A stretch of DNA of 64,000 nucleotides from assembly GCF_040779325.2 (NCBI RefSeq), contig NZ_JBFONT020000006.1:1-64000 (forward strand), in the 5' to 3' direction. The notes beneath the pieces were generated by a model. That model saw nothing but the letters and a program-made list of their open reading frames with translations. It was not told the DNA's origin and searched no databases. The first letter of the stretch is position 1. Every line of letters starts with the position of its first letter. Made by a program: the position numbers and the translations under genes. The stretch comes from Aestuariibius violaceus. GTDB taxonomy: Bacteria > Pseudomonadota > Alphaproteobacteria > Rhodobacterales > Rhodobacteraceae. Positions 34,252 to 42,795 of the stretch are shown here, in pieces.

Positions 34252-35117
34252 TCTGGGACCTCGTCATCCAGCCCTTCGCCGATTTCGGCTTCATGCGGCG
34301 GGCCCTCCTCGGATGCGTCGCGATCTCGGTCGGCGCGACGCCGGTCGGCGTCTTTCTGATGCTGCGCCGGATGAGCCTGACCGGGGACGCGATGGCCCAT
34401 GCGATCCTGCCGGGCGCCGCGGTCGGTTACCTGATCTCGGGCCTGTCGCTTGGCGCCATGACCATCGGAGGGCTGGTGGCCGGAATGGTCGTGGCCCTTC
34501 TTTCGGGGTTCGTGACCCGCATGACCAGCCTGCGGGAGGATGCGAGCCTTGCAGCCTTCTACCTGATCTCGCTGGCTTTGGGCGTTCTGATTGTATCGAC
34601 ACGCGGCAGCAATGTGGATCTGATGCACGTGCTGTTCGGCACCGTCCTGGCGCTTGATGATGCGGCGCTGATCCTGCTCTGCTCTATCGCCAGCCTGTCT
34701 GTCCTGACGCTCGCGCTGTTCTTTCGGCCGCTGGCTCTGGAATGCGCCGATCCGGGCTTTCTGCGCTCGGTCAGCCGGCTGAGTGCGGTGACGCATTTCA
34801 CCTTCCTGACGCTCGTGGTGCTGAACCTCGTGGGCGGGTTCCATGCCCTCGGCACGCTTATGGCGGTCGGCATCATGATCCTGCCGGCGGCCGCCGCGCG
34901 GTTCTGGGCCGTCGGCATCGGCGGGTTGATCGCGACGGCCATCGCCGTTGCCATGTTCGCCAGCCTGACCGGGCTCCTGCTTTCCTACCATTACAGCCTG
35001 CCCTCCGGCCCGGCGATCATCCTGGTGGCGGGTATCGCCTACGGGCTGTCGCTGATCCTCGGACCGGTCGGCGGACTTGCGGCGCGGGCCTTCCCGCGCC
35101 GCCACTTCGAAGCCTGA
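34248..35117 (+). CDS. znuB: ZnuB, zinc ABC transporter permease
   Basis: A 289-residue inner-membrane permease of the ABC-3 family with about eight helices. Conserved landmarks are FMRRALLGCVAISVGATPVG, MSLTGDAMAHAILPGAAVGY and the LVGGFHALGTLMAVGIMILPAA segment. It forms the zinc channel driven by ZnuC. The ATG at 34248 overlaps the znuC stop, and the annotated start in the longer upstream frame is not needed. Confidence 0.94.
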   Translation: MIWDLVIQPFADFGFMRRALLGCVAISVGATPVGVFLMLRRMSLTGDAMAHAILPGAAVGYLISGLSLGAMTIGGLVAGMVVALLSGFVTRMTSLREDASLAAFYLISLALGVLIVSTRGSNVDLMHVLFGTVLALDDAALILLCSIASLSVLTLALFFRPLALECADPGFLRSVSRLSAVTHFTFLTLVVLNLVGGFHALGTLMAVGIMILPAAAARFWAVGIGGLIATAIAVAMFASLTGLLLSYHYSLPSGPAIILVAGIAYGLSLILGPVGGLAARAFPRRHFEA

Positions 35118-35130
35118 AAGGACCTCTTGA

Positions 35131-36165
35131 ATGCAAAGCCGCAGAACACTCCTCAAATCCGCGACAGCTCTTGTCGCAGCGCTGTCGCTGGCCGCACCCG
35201 CCATCGCCGAGACCAATGAACCGCTTGCCGTGGTCGCGACCTTCTCGATCCTTGGCGATATGGTCGAACGGATCGGCGGCGATCACGTTGCGGTCACGAC
35301 GCTGGTGGGGCCGGACGGAGACGCGCATGTCTATCAGCCGACCCCGGCAGCCGCCCGGGCGGTGAGCGAGGCGGAGGTCCTCGTGGTGAACGGCCTGGAT
35401 TTCGAAGGCTGGCTGGACCGCCTGATCGACGCCTCCGATTTCAATGGCGCGAGGGTGGTCGCGGCGGAGGCTGTCGAGCCGATCGCCTATGAGGACGACC
35501 ATGAGGAGCACACCGAAGCGGAGAGCCATGATCACGATGACCACGATCATGAGGAAGCGGTGGAAGCTGCGACCCATGACCACGATGACCATCACGATCA
35601 CCATGCCGAAGCGGGTCACGACCACCATCACCACGGGGCCTTCGACCCCCATGCCTGGCAGAGCCTCGAGAATGCGGTTGTCTATGTCGACACCATAACG
35701 GCAGCCCTCGCCCAGGCCGACCCGGACAATGCGGGTACCTTCTATCAGAATCGGGCCAGCTATGTGGCCGAGATCGAGGCACTCGATGCCGAGATCCGCG
35801 AGATTGTCGCGGATCTTCCGGCAAGCCGCCGGACCATCGTCACCTCCCATGACGCGTTCCAGTATTTCGGGCGCGACTACGGCCTGACCTTCCTCGCCCC
35901 GCAGGGTCTGAGCACGGACTCCGAGGCCTCCGCGCAGGAGGTCGCCCGGCTGATCGAAGAGATCCGGGAGCACAACATCTCCGCCGTTTTCGTGGAAAAC
36001 ATCGCTGACAGCCGTCTTCTGGAGCAGATCGCGGACGAGACCGGGGCCACGATCGGCGGCACGCTCTATCCCGGCGCCCTATCCGGTCCGGATGGCCCGG
36101 CGCCCACCTATCTCGACATGATGCGCCACAACCCGACAACGCTCGCCCAAGCGTTGGGGTCGTGA
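35131..36165 (+). CDS. znuA: ZnuA, periplasmic zinc-binding protein
   Basis: A 344-residue cluster A-I binding protein that captures periplasmic zinc for ZnuBC. A signal peptide ends near LAAPAIAE. The metal-site histidines are expected in DAHVYQPTP, GAFDPHAWQSLEN, IVTSHDAFQYF and the aspartate/glutamate near the C-terminus. Residues about 125-170 form a low-complexity loop with dense His/Asp/Glu (several HDHDD and DHHHH runs), the hallmark of ZnuA as opposed to manganese-binding relatives. It begins 13 bases after znuB with a GAAAGGA ribosome site. Confidence 0.95.
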   Translation: MQSRRTLLKSATALVAALSLAAPAIAETNEPLAVVATFSILGDMVERIGGDHVAVTTLVGPDGDAHVYQPTPAAARAVSEAEVLVVNGLDFEGWLDRLIDASDFNGARVVAAEAVEPIAYEDDHEEHTEAESHDHDDHDHEEAVEAATHDHDDHHDHHAEAGHDHHHHGAFDPHAWQSLENAVVYVDTITAALAQADPDNAGTFYQNRASYVAEIEALDAEIREIVADLPASRRTIVTSHDAFQYFGRDYGLTFLAPQGLSTDSEASAQEVARLIEEIREHNISAVFVENIADSRLLEQIADETGATIGGTLYPGALSGPDGPAPTYLDMMRHNPTTLAQALGS

Positions 36166-36166
36166 G

Positions 36167-37102
36167 ATGAACGACGGACCCTATGACGTCGCGATCATTG
36201 GCGGCAGCTTCGCGGGGCTGACGGCGGCCTTGCAGCTTGGCCGCGCCAGCCGTCGGACGCTCGTGTTTGACGCAGGTGCGCCGCGAAATCGGTTCTCGCC
36301 AGCGGCGCATGGCGTCCCGGGATGGGATGGCACCCCGCCGGGCGAGATCCTTGGGCGCTTCCGCTCCGATCTTGCGGCTTATCCCAGCGTGCAGATCCAG
36401 GCAGACCGCGTGGTCCAGGTGGACGGCAGGCAGGACGCGTTCTCGGTCGAGACAGATGGCGGCGATCGGGTCTCTGCCCGCCGGATCGTGCTCGCGCACG
36501 GCGTTCGGGACATTCTGCCCGACATTCCAGGACTGGCCGAGAACTGGGGGCGCACGGTCCTGCACTGCCCCTATTGCCACGGTTACGAAGTGCGGGATCG
36601 CCCGCTGGCCGTGCTGGCAACCGGACCCATGGCGGCGCATCAGGCACAACTCCTGCGCGCCGACTGGAGTGAGGCCGTCACGCTTTTGACCGCTGGGATG
36701 GGCGGCTTCGATGCTGATGCTTTGACCAAGGTTGGGGTCAAGGTGGATCCGCGCAACGTCAAAGCCGTGAGATCTGATGCGACGGGCCTGGCGCTTACCT
36801 TGTCGGATGGCGCTCCGATGGCGGTCGCGGCTCTCTTCCTTGGCCCGACCGCGTCGATCGCGGAAACCCCGGCGGAGCATCTGGGCTGCGCCCTCGCCGA
36901 TGGGCCGATGGGGCCTTACGTGCAGGTCGGCCCGATGGGTCAAACCTCGGTTCCGGGCGTCTTCGCCGCCGGAGATCTCGCACGGCCCGCCCCCAACGTG
37001 AACTTCGCGATCGCCGATGGAACCCAGGCCGGTATCGGGTGCCACGCATCGCTTGTCTTTCCCGATTTCGTCCAACCGCTCCAGCAAGAGGTTGCAGCAT
37101 GA
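36167..37102 (+). CDS. Thioredoxin-reductase-like FAD/NAD(P) oxidoreductase in the zinc operon
   Basis: A 311-residue flavoprotein. The FAD-binding motif is VAIIGGSFAGLTAALQLGRA, a CPYC redox pair lies in HCPYCHGYEV where TrxB has its CxxC, and the C-terminal FAD motif is GVFAAGDLARPAPN. The NADPH motif is present as LAVLATGPMAAHQA but lacks one of the usual glycines. It probably reduces disulphides of a thioredoxin-like or zinc-site partner. Its place between znuA and a COG0523 GTPase suggests a low-zinc role, for example replacing or freeing a zinc thiolate protein (inference). It overlaps the following gene as ATGA. Confidence 0.85.
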   Translation: MNDGPYDVAIIGGSFAGLTAALQLGRASRRTLVFDAGAPRNRFSPAAHGVPGWDGTPPGEILGRFRSDLAAYPSVQIQADRVVQVDGRQDAFSVETDGGDRVSARRIVLAHGVRDILPDIPGLAENWGRTVLHCPYCHGYEVRDRPLAVLATGPMAAHQAQLLRADWSEAVTLLTAGMGGFDADALTKVGVKVDPRNVKAVRSDATGLALTLSDGAPMAVAALFLGPTASIAETPAEHLGCALADGPMGPYVQVGPMGQTSVPGVFAAGDLARPAPNVNFAIADGTQAGIGCHASLVFPDFVQPLQQEVAA

Positions 37103-38310
37103 CCGACCCACGCCTTCCCGTCACCGTCCTTTCCGGCTTCCTCGGGGCCGGCAAGACGACGCTCCTGAACCGTGTGCTCAATAACCGCGAGGGGCGGCGC
37201 GTCGCGGTGATCGTCAACGATATGTCCGAGGTGAACATCGACGCCGATCTCGTGCGCGCCGATACCGAGTTGAGCCGCACCGACGAGACCCTCGTCGAAA
37301 TGTCGAACGGCTGCATCTGCTGCACCCTGCGCGACGACCTTCTGGCCGAGGTGCGCCGTCTGGCAGCAGAGGGCCGTTTCGACTACCTGCTGATCGAATC
37401 GACAGGCATTTCAGAGCCCCTGCCCGTCGCCGCGACCTTCGAATTCAGGGATGAAAACGGCGAGAGCCTGTCGGACGTCGCCCGGCTCGACACGATGGTC
37501 ACGGTGGTCGACGCCGTGAACCTGATGCGGGACTATTCCAGCCACGATTTCCTCAGCGATCATGGCGAAACCCTGGGCGAGGACGATGAACGGACGCTCG
37601 TTCACCTGCTGACCGACCAGATCGAATTCGCCGACGTCGTCATCCTGAACAAGGTCGACGATGCCGGGCCCGACAAGGTCGACGCGGCCCGCAAGATCAT
37701 CCGCAGCCTGAACGCCGATGCCGCGATCATCGAGACGAACCAGTCCAATGTCCCGGCGGACAAGATCCTCAGCACGGGCCTCTTCGATTTCGAGAAGGCG
37801 CATGAGCATCCGATGTGGGCCAAGGAGCTTTACGGTTTCGCCGACCACGTCCCCGAGACCGAGGAGTATGGCGTCACGAGCTATGTCTACCGGGCCAGGC
37901 GCCCCTTTGTCCCGGAAAAGATCATGGCGGTGCTGGATGGGGACATGCCGGGCGTGATCCGCGCCAAAGGGCATTTCTGGATCGCCACGCGCCCCGATTG
38001 GGTGGCCGAGTTTTCGCTGGCGGGCGCGTTGTCGTCCGTCAAGCCGCTGGGCACCTGGTGGGCTTCCGTCCCGAAAGACCGCTGGCCCGATCACGAAAGC
38101 GCCCGTGCCTATATGCGATCCAACTGGCAGGAACCATGGGGCGACCGACGGCAGGAGATCGTCTTTATCGGCGCGGGCATCGACTGGCCCGCTCTGAAAG
38201 CGCGCCTCGATGCGGCGCTCATGCCACAGGCTCTGGCCGCGGGGCCGGATACCTTGCCCGACTTGCCGGACCCCTTCCCTGCCTGGCGCCGCGCCGAGGC
38301 GGCCGAATGA
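37099..38310 (+). CDS. zigA: ZigA-type COG0523 GTPase (putative zinc chaperone)
   Basis: A 403-residue G3E-family P-loop GTPase. It has the P-loop SGFLGAGKTTLLNRVL, the metal-binding CxCC motif in SNGCICCTLRDDL, ESTGISEPLP in place of switch II and NKVDD for guanine recognition. A CobW C-terminal domain with GHFWIATRPDW follows. The long ZigA/YciC form fits the zinc-starvation context: such GTPases are thought to deliver zinc to priority enzymes when supply is low. ATG at 37099 overlaps the flavoprotein stop. Confidence 0.9.
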   Translation: MTDPRLPVTVLSGFLGAGKTTLLNRVLNNREGRRVAVIVNDMSEVNIDADLVRADTELSRTDETLVEMSNGCICCTLRDDLLAEVRRLAAEGRFDYLLIESTGISEPLPVAATFEFRDENGESLSDVARLDTMVTVVDAVNLMRDYSSHDFLSDHGETLGEDDERTLVHLLTDQIEFADVVILNKVDDAGPDKVDAARKIIRSLNADAAIIETNQSNVPADKILSTGLFDFEKAHEHPMWAKELYGFADHVPETEEYGVTSYVYRARRPFVPEKIMAVLDGDMPGVIRAKGHFWIATRPDWVAEFSLAGALSSVKPLGTWWASVPKDRWPDHESARAYMRSNWQEPWGDRRQEIVFIGAGIDWPALKARLDAALMPQALAAGPDTLPDLPDPFPAWRRAEAAE

Positions 38311-38942
38311 GCCTGGCCGAGCAAAGCCGTCCAGAGGCCGCCATCGGCGTGACCGTGACCGACGCGCCCAAGGGCCTCTCCGCAATCTGCAATCCCGGCT
38401 GCGCCGCTGCGATCTGGCGGCGGCAGGCAATGCCGGGCTTCCAACGTTGGATCGACGCTCTGGACCCCGGGCAATTGCCGGACGGGCGTGTGATCCTGCA
38501 ACCTGATGCCGTGCGCCAGACCGTCCTCCAGCTCTGCCAGCTATCCGGACTGCCGGATGCGCCGGAGCGGGACAGGCTGATCGCCGACATCGCTGCCCTG
38601 GCCGATATCTTCGCCGGGCTGATGGATGCCAGGTATCTGCAATTGCGGCTGACTGCCGTAGCGACGAATGCGTGCCGCAGGTTCCATGTCGATGCAGTCA
38701 CGGCGCGGCTGGTCTGTACCTATCGCGGGACCGGAACGCAGTACGGGCCGTCGACGGACGGCGCCGATCCGCAGCAGGTCGCCACTGTTCCGACCGGCGC
38801 GCCGATCCTGCTGCGCGGCACGCTCTGGCCGGGCGAGCCACCGTCGGGGCTGTTGCACCGGTCGCCTCCGATCGAAGGCACGGGCGAGACCCGTCTCGTC
38901 CTGGTGCTTGATCCCGTCTTCGACCTCGACGAGGTCGATTGA
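38307..38942 (+). CDS. DUF1826 family protein
   Basis: A 211-residue soluble protein of the DUF1826 family. It begins with GVTVTDAPKGLSAICNPGCAA and has the conserved RLTAVATNACRRFHVDAVTARLVCTY block with Cys-Arg-x-Phe-His, then GTGTQYGP and the GLLHRSPPIEGTG segment. The conserved cysteine and histidines could bind a metal, and the family is often found beside COG0523 GTPases. A zinc-related partner of ZigA is a reasonable guess; the biochemical role is unknown. Coupled by ATGA overlap to zigA and by a one-base overlap to the next ORF. Confidence 0.85.
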   Translation: MSLAEQSRPEAAIGVTVTDAPKGLSAICNPGCAAAIWRRQAMPGFQRWIDALDPGQLPDGRVILQPDAVRQTVLQLCQLSGLPDAPERDRLIADIAALADIFAGLMDARYLQLRLTAVATNACRRFHVDAVTARLVCTYRGTGTQYGPSTDGADPQQVATVPTGAPILLRGTLWPGEPPSGLLHRSPPIEGTGETRLVLVLDPVFDLDEVD

Positions 38943-39232
38943 TGCCCGGCAATCGCGGCCAGACGAGCCTTAAGCTCAAACGCAGGGCCGAAGACCCCAT
39001 GCGCGAATTCGACCGGCTGCCCGCCGAACTTCGGATCTGGCTCGCCTCGGCCATGCTGCCCTGGCGGCCTCGTTCCGTCCGCCGGACCTTCGATCGCGCG
39101 ATGGCACGGGTGGGCAACACAGCAAACGCGCTCAAGGAACTGGATCGGATCGAAGAGCGTCTCGTCGCCAAGGATGCCGCGGCGATCTGGGGCCGGAACC
39201 ACCCGCTTGCAACGTCGCGGATCCGGTCATGA
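38942..39232 (+). CDS. DUF6525 family small protein
   Basis: A 96-residue basic protein that opens with PGNRGQTSLKLKRRAEDPM, then REFDRLPAELRIWLASAMLPW and a helical RSVRRTFDRAMARVG segment. I recognise it as the rhodobacterial DUF6525 type by pattern memory. Its function is unknown. It overlaps the DUF1826 stop by one base and the next GTPase start by four bases, so it is certainly part of the operon. A role with the GTPase next to it is inference. Confidence 0.72.
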   Translation: MPGNRGQTSLKLKRRAEDPMREFDRLPAELRIWLASAMLPWRPRSVRRTFDRAMARVGNTANALKELDRIEERLVAKDAAAIWGRNHPLATSRIRS

Positions 39233-40284
39233 CGCGGATCCCCGTGACCATCCTCACCGGGTTTCTCGGCGCCGGGAAGACCACCCTCTTGAACAGGCTG
39301 ATCGGCGAACCGGGTTTTGGCGACAGCGCCATCATCGTCAACGAATTCGGCGAAGTGGGCATCGACGGTGGCCTGATCGCGCCGGGCGATGAACGGGCCT
39401 TCGCCATGTCGACGGGCTGTCTTTGCTGCACCAGCGCCGGGGACGTGCGCCTGACGCTGTTGCACCTCCTTGAGCAGGCCGAGCTTGGCACCGGGCCCTC
39501 CTTCGACCGTGTGATCATCGAGACGACCGGGATCGCGGATCCGGCGCCGGTGCTTCAGACCTTCATGACGAACCGCTACATGCTCAGCAGATTCGTGCTG
39601 AACGGTGTGGTGACCCTTGTCGACGCAGTCAACGGACCGTACGCCATAGACCGGTTCGAAGAGGCGCGCCGCCAGATTGCGCTGGCTGATCTTCTGGTCG
39701 TCACCAAGAGCGACCTGGATGGCGGCGCCGACACGCAAAGCGATGCTCTCAGGCTGGAAACGATGTTGACCCTGCTAAACCCGAATGCCCGGATCCTCGA
39801 TGCCGGTCAGGTCACGGCAGAGACGGCGTTTTCCCTAGCGGCGTTCGATCCGGCAGGCAAGCCGCCCGATGTACGCGCATGGCTTCGGTTCGATCACGCG
39901 GCCCATGACCATCATCACGATGTGAACCGCCATGGGGATACCGCGACGGCTTACTGTTTCTCGGCGACCGGGCCGGTCGATCCCAAGGGATTGGACGACG
40001 CGATCACAGAGCTCCAGACAACCTTCGGTCCGGACCTGTTGCGCATGAAGGGACTGGTCGAACTGGCCGGGTATCCGGGCGCGCCGCGTTCGGTCCATGT
40101 GGTCGGGCCTGTGACCAGCCCACCCCGGCTGCTGGATGGCTGGCCGGATGGCATCGGCGAGACCCGGCTCGTCCTGATTGTGGGCGGTCCCGCGCGGGAG
40201 ACGGCGCCAGAGGTTCTGATGGCCGCACTTCCTCAGTTGCATGCCCTCAAGGCGACAACGGGTTCGCCCGAGGTGGCCGCTTGA
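39229..40284 (+). CDS. Second COG0523 (CobW-like) GTPase
   Basis: A 351-residue G3E-family GTPase, distinct from and shorter than the first. P-loop TGFLGAGKTTLLNRLI, metal motif STGCLCCTSAGDV (CxCC), IIETTGIADPAPV and TKSDLDG are visible. A histidine-rich loop (DHAAHDHHHDVNRHGD) in the middle suggests metal handling. Two paralogous GTPases in one zinc operon may serve different client enzymes, perhaps with DUF1826 or ZevA next door. It overlaps the next gene by a TTGA junction. Confidence 0.9.
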   Translation: MTRIPVTILTGFLGAGKTTLLNRLIGEPGFGDSAIIVNEFGEVGIDGGLIAPGDERAFAMSTGCLCCTSAGDVRLTLLHLLEQAELGTGPSFDRVIIETTGIADPAPVLQTFMTNRYMLSRFVLNGVVTLVDAVNGPYAIDRFEEARRQIALADLLVVTKSDLDGGADTQSDALRLETMLTLLNPNARILDAGQVTAETAFSLAAFDPAGKPPDVRAWLRFDHAAHDHHHDVNRHGDTATAYCFSATGPVDPKGLDDAITELQTTFGPDLLRMKGLVELAGYPGAPRSVHVVGPVTSPPRLLDGWPDGIGETRLVLIVGGPARETAPEVLMAALPQLHALKATTGSPEVAA

Positions 40285-40952
40285 AGCGGTGCGGTCCGAT
40301 ACGCCCCCTGCGCGCAGCCGCCCTTGCCGTGGCGGCGGTTCTCGCGGCCGGACCTGCCCTGTCTCATCCTCATGTCTTCGTGGATGGCGGCGTTGATTTC
40401 GTCTTCGGGAACGATCAGCAGATCGAAGCTCTGAAAGTCACGTGGCTCTATGACGAATTCGAGACGCTCTACACGCTCTCGGTCCTTGAGCTAAGCCTCA
40501 ACGATGCGGGCGGTCTCGATGAAGCGGACCGGCTTGAGCTTGTCAGGCGGCTCAGCGACTGGCCAGACGATTTCGACGGCTCGGCCCATCTCTCCATCGA
40601 AGGCGAGCCGGTTCCGCTCGCATGGCCGGAAGGTCTCGATGCGCGAATGGTCGATGGCCGCCTTCTGATCACCTTCACGCGCCCCCTCGAAGAGCCTGTG
40701 AAGCTTGCGGGCCGCCCGGCAGAGGTCGCCTTCTACGAATCCACCTACTTTTTTGCCTTCTCCGTCACCAACCCGCCGCAGCTCATCGGCGCCGCAGACC
40801 CGTGCAGCGCAACCGTGATCCCAAACGATCCCAATGACCAACCCGAAGAGCTTCGCGCCACGCTCGCAGCTCTTGGTCGGGAGGAAACGCCCGGGATCGC
40901 AAACGTGGGCGCCCTCTTCGCAGACAGGATCATGGTCACATGCGCATCCTGA
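40281..40952 (+). CDS. zevA: ZevA-like DUF1007 periplasmic protein
   Basis: A 223-residue protein with a signal peptide followed by SHPHVFVDGGVDFVF, the DUF1007 signature with an exposed His-x-His at the mature N-terminus. Later segments KVTWLYDEFETLYTLSVLE and FYESTYFFAFSV also fit. In Haemophilus influenzae ZevA (DUF1007) works with the NicO-type protein ZevB in zinc uptake; here the two genes are adjacent inside a Zur-controlled operon. The TTG at 40281 is the likely start; it overlaps the GTPase stop and puts the signal peptide in place. Confidence 0.82.
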   Translation: MKRCGPIRPLRAAALAVAAVLAAGPALSHPHVFVDGGVDFVFGNDQQIEALKVTWLYDEFETLYTLSVLELSLNDAGGLDEADRLELVRRLSDWPDDFDGSAHLSIEGEPVPLAWPEGLDARMVDGRLLITFTRPLEEPVKLAGRPAEVAFYESTYFFAFSVTNPPQLIGAADPCSATVIPNDPNDQPEELRATLAALGREETPGIANVGALFADRIMVTCAS

Positions 40953-41839
40953 TCGTTCTTCTGCTGATCGCCACGCTGCTTGGGACAATCCTCCTGAGCA
41001 TCGATTTCTCGGGTGTGGCGCGATGGGCCGTCGAACAGCAACGCGCCTTCCAGAACGACATCGCCGGCGCTGTGAGAGATCTGCAAAGCGGTGCACCCGG
41101 CGCCATCGCGGCGCTTCTGGCAGCCGCGGCGGCCTACGGGTTCGTCCATGCCGTCGGCCCGGGGCACGGCAAATACCTCATCGGCGGTGTGGGCCTCGGC
41201 TCGTCGGTTTCGGCGGGGCGCCTTTCGGGGCTGGCCCTGGCATCCAGCCTCGCCCAGGCCGTCTGGGCCATCGTCCTCGTCTATGGCGGCTTCTTCCTCC
41301 TCGAAGTATCCGCCCGCCAGATGACCGTCCTGGCCGAGGAGTACCTGGCACCGGCCAGCTACATCGCCATCGCCTCGGTCGGCGTGGTGCTCGTATGGCG
41401 GGGCGCCCGGGCTCTTTCACGGCAGGTCGCCCCTCGACACCGCGTCGCCCATGCCCATGCCCACGCCCATGGCGACTGCAGCTGCCACTCACACGGACCC
41501 TCACCTGAGGAAGCCGCCAAGGTCTCATCCTGGCGCGACGCGATGGCACTGATCGTCAGTATCGCCATCCGCCCCTGCACCGGCGCCATCTTCCTTCTGG
41601 TCATCGCCTGGCAGATGGATATTCAGCTTGCCGGAGCGCTGGCGGTGATCACGATGGGCCTCGGCACTGCCGCTCTAACATCCCTCGTCGCTTTATCCAG
41701 CGTCGCCGCCCGCACAATGGCCTTCGCATCTGCCGACAGGATGGGCGCCATGGCGCTGGCGTTTCCGTCGATCCAGGTTCTGGTGGGGGTTCTCATTATC
41801 TGGACAAGTCTGATGCTCCTGGGCGTCTTGACTGGCTGA
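40940..41839 (+). CDS. zevB: ZevB-like NicO family metal transporter
   Basis: A 299-residue inner-membrane protein with about six helices. Helix 2 carries AYGFVHAVGPGHGKYLIGG, the conserved histidines of the NicO/RcnA family. A cytoplasmic histidine-rich loop (HRVAHAHAHAHGDCSCHSHG) follows helix 3, and ISIAIRPCTGAIFLL marks the next conserved part. NicO proteins were first known for nickel and cobalt, but the pairing with a DUF1007 protein and Zur control argue for zinc. Last gene of the operon; overlaps zevA by 13 bases. Confidence 0.85.
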   Translation: MRILIVLLLIATLLGTILLSIDFSGVARWAVEQQRAFQNDIAGAVRDLQSGAPGAIAALLAAAAAYGFVHAVGPGHGKYLIGGVGLGSSVSAGRLSGLALASSLAQAVWAIVLVYGGFFLLEVSARQMTVLAEEYLAPASYIAIASVGVVLVWRGARALSRQVAPRHRVAHAHAHAHGDCSCHSHGPSPEEAAKVSSWRDAMALIVSIAIRPCTGAIFLLVIAWQMDIQLAGALAVITMGLGTAALTSLVALSSVAARTMAFASADRMGAMALAFPSIQVLVGVLIIWTSLMLLGVLTG

Positions 41840-42091
41840 TAGGGATCTCACGCAGCGACCCTGGTGAGGCTAAGGCAAAGCGAAGGTGTTCCTGGCCGAC
41901 GGCCGCTCAATGGCACCAACAGACGAAAGACCGGCGATCTCGTTCCGTTGACGTTTCCGCACCACGGCTTGCGCAGTTGCGACCCATGTCTCCTTCGACA
42001 GGCTGCGGCGCGACAACAATTGCTGGGTCGGATCATCGCTCGTCGGACGCGAAGAACCTGCGTTTGCGGCGGGCCGCATGACAAGCCGAGG
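41840..42091. other. Intergenic gap after the zinc operon
   Basis: About 250 bases. The minus strand stays open for 69 codons with text such as RSLSKETWVATAQAVVRKR, but no family or ribosome site supports it. No obvious terminator hairpin with a T run was found after zevB. Confidence 0.35.
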
Positions 42092-42721
42092 TCAAGAGCG
42101 CTTCTCGATGCCATCTATATACGCGCACATCATGTGCTGAAGCTGGTCCGCAAGGCGATGCGGCTCTGCGAATGTACCATCGTCTTCAATGAACCATCGG
42201 TGAACAGCCGCGTCAGCAACGTCAAAAAGCAGCTGGGCAGCAACACGGTTCTGACCGACATGGCGTTTCAGGGAACCGGCGATGCCTTCGATTGCTGCGT
42301 CACGCAGCTTGTCGACGCGTTCGCGGATATTCGGTGAGATCGGCACCTCGGATGACAGCACCCGATGGAGTTGAGGATCGTCTTTGTGGAGCGTGACGAT
42401 GCCGTCCACGAGCACTCGCACGACATCGTCCGGCTTGGACGCTTGGGCAAAGGAAGAGGATGCGGCAGACATCAGTGCCTCACCCTTTGACAGGTGATCA
42501 TCCGCAATCGCATCGACCAGCGCTTGCTTGTTCGGAAAGTATTCATAGAGCGACCCGATGGAGACGCCGGCGCGTTTCGCGACGATGTTTGTATTGAACC
42601 CATCCCAACCCTCCCTGGCGAGAATCTGAGCCGCAGCCTCCTGAATTGCTGCGACGGTCGCCTTTGAGCGGCCTTGTTTTGGTTTGCGGACAATGGCTTG
42701 GCGCCGACCTGCTGCGGTCAT
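42092..42721 (-). CDS. TetR family transcriptional regulator
   Basis: A 209-residue repressor. The N-terminal HTH is typical: TVAAIQEAAAQILAREGWDGFNTNIVAKRAGVSIGSLYEYFPNK in sequence, near residues 23-66 (three segments). The C-terminal ligand-binding region belongs to the TetR_C type with many alpha helices. The ATG at 42721 has a GGAG site in front. It faces the alpha/beta hydrolase gene with only 74 bases between starts, and a palindrome sits between them, so it most likely represses both genes and responds to a small molecule handled by the hydrolase. Confidence 0.9.
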   Translation of the reverse strand: MTAAGRRQAIVRKPKQGRSKATVAAIQEAAAQILAREGWDGFNTNIVAKRAGVSIGSLYEYFPNKQALVDAIADDHLSKGEALMSAASSSFAQASKPDDVVRVLVDGIVTLHKDDPQLHRVLSSEVPISPNIRERVDKLRDAAIEGIAGSLKRHVGQNRVAAQLLFDVADAAVHRWFIEDDGTFAEPHRLADQLQHMMCAYIDGIEKRS

Positions 42722-42752
42722 CTGATGATCTCCGAACCCGAGTAAAAAATCC

Positions 42753-42764
42753 GAGTAAATACTC
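42753..42764. promoter_or_regulatory. Candidate TetR operator
   Basis: GAGTAAATACTC is a near-perfect inverted repeat (GAGTA-AA-TACTC) in the middle of the 74-base divergent promoter region. A half-site copy CCGAGTAAA lies just to its left (from 42738). Position and symmetry fit autorepression by the adjacent TetR protein. Confidence 0.55.
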
Positions 42765-42795
42765 AATATCATCAGTATCGAAACGAAGGAACGAT

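Noticed and set aside
35500..35640. Repeated CATGATCAC/GACCACGAT-like sequence, considered as a regulatory or CRISPR-like repeat
   Set aside because: It encodes the histidine/aspartate-rich zinc loop of ZnuA; the repeat follows codons and varies freely at third positions.
40940..41839. Nickel/cobalt exporter RcnA
   Set aside because: The fold is NicO/RcnA-like, but adjacency to a DUF1007 protein and position at the end of a Zur operon fit ZevB better.
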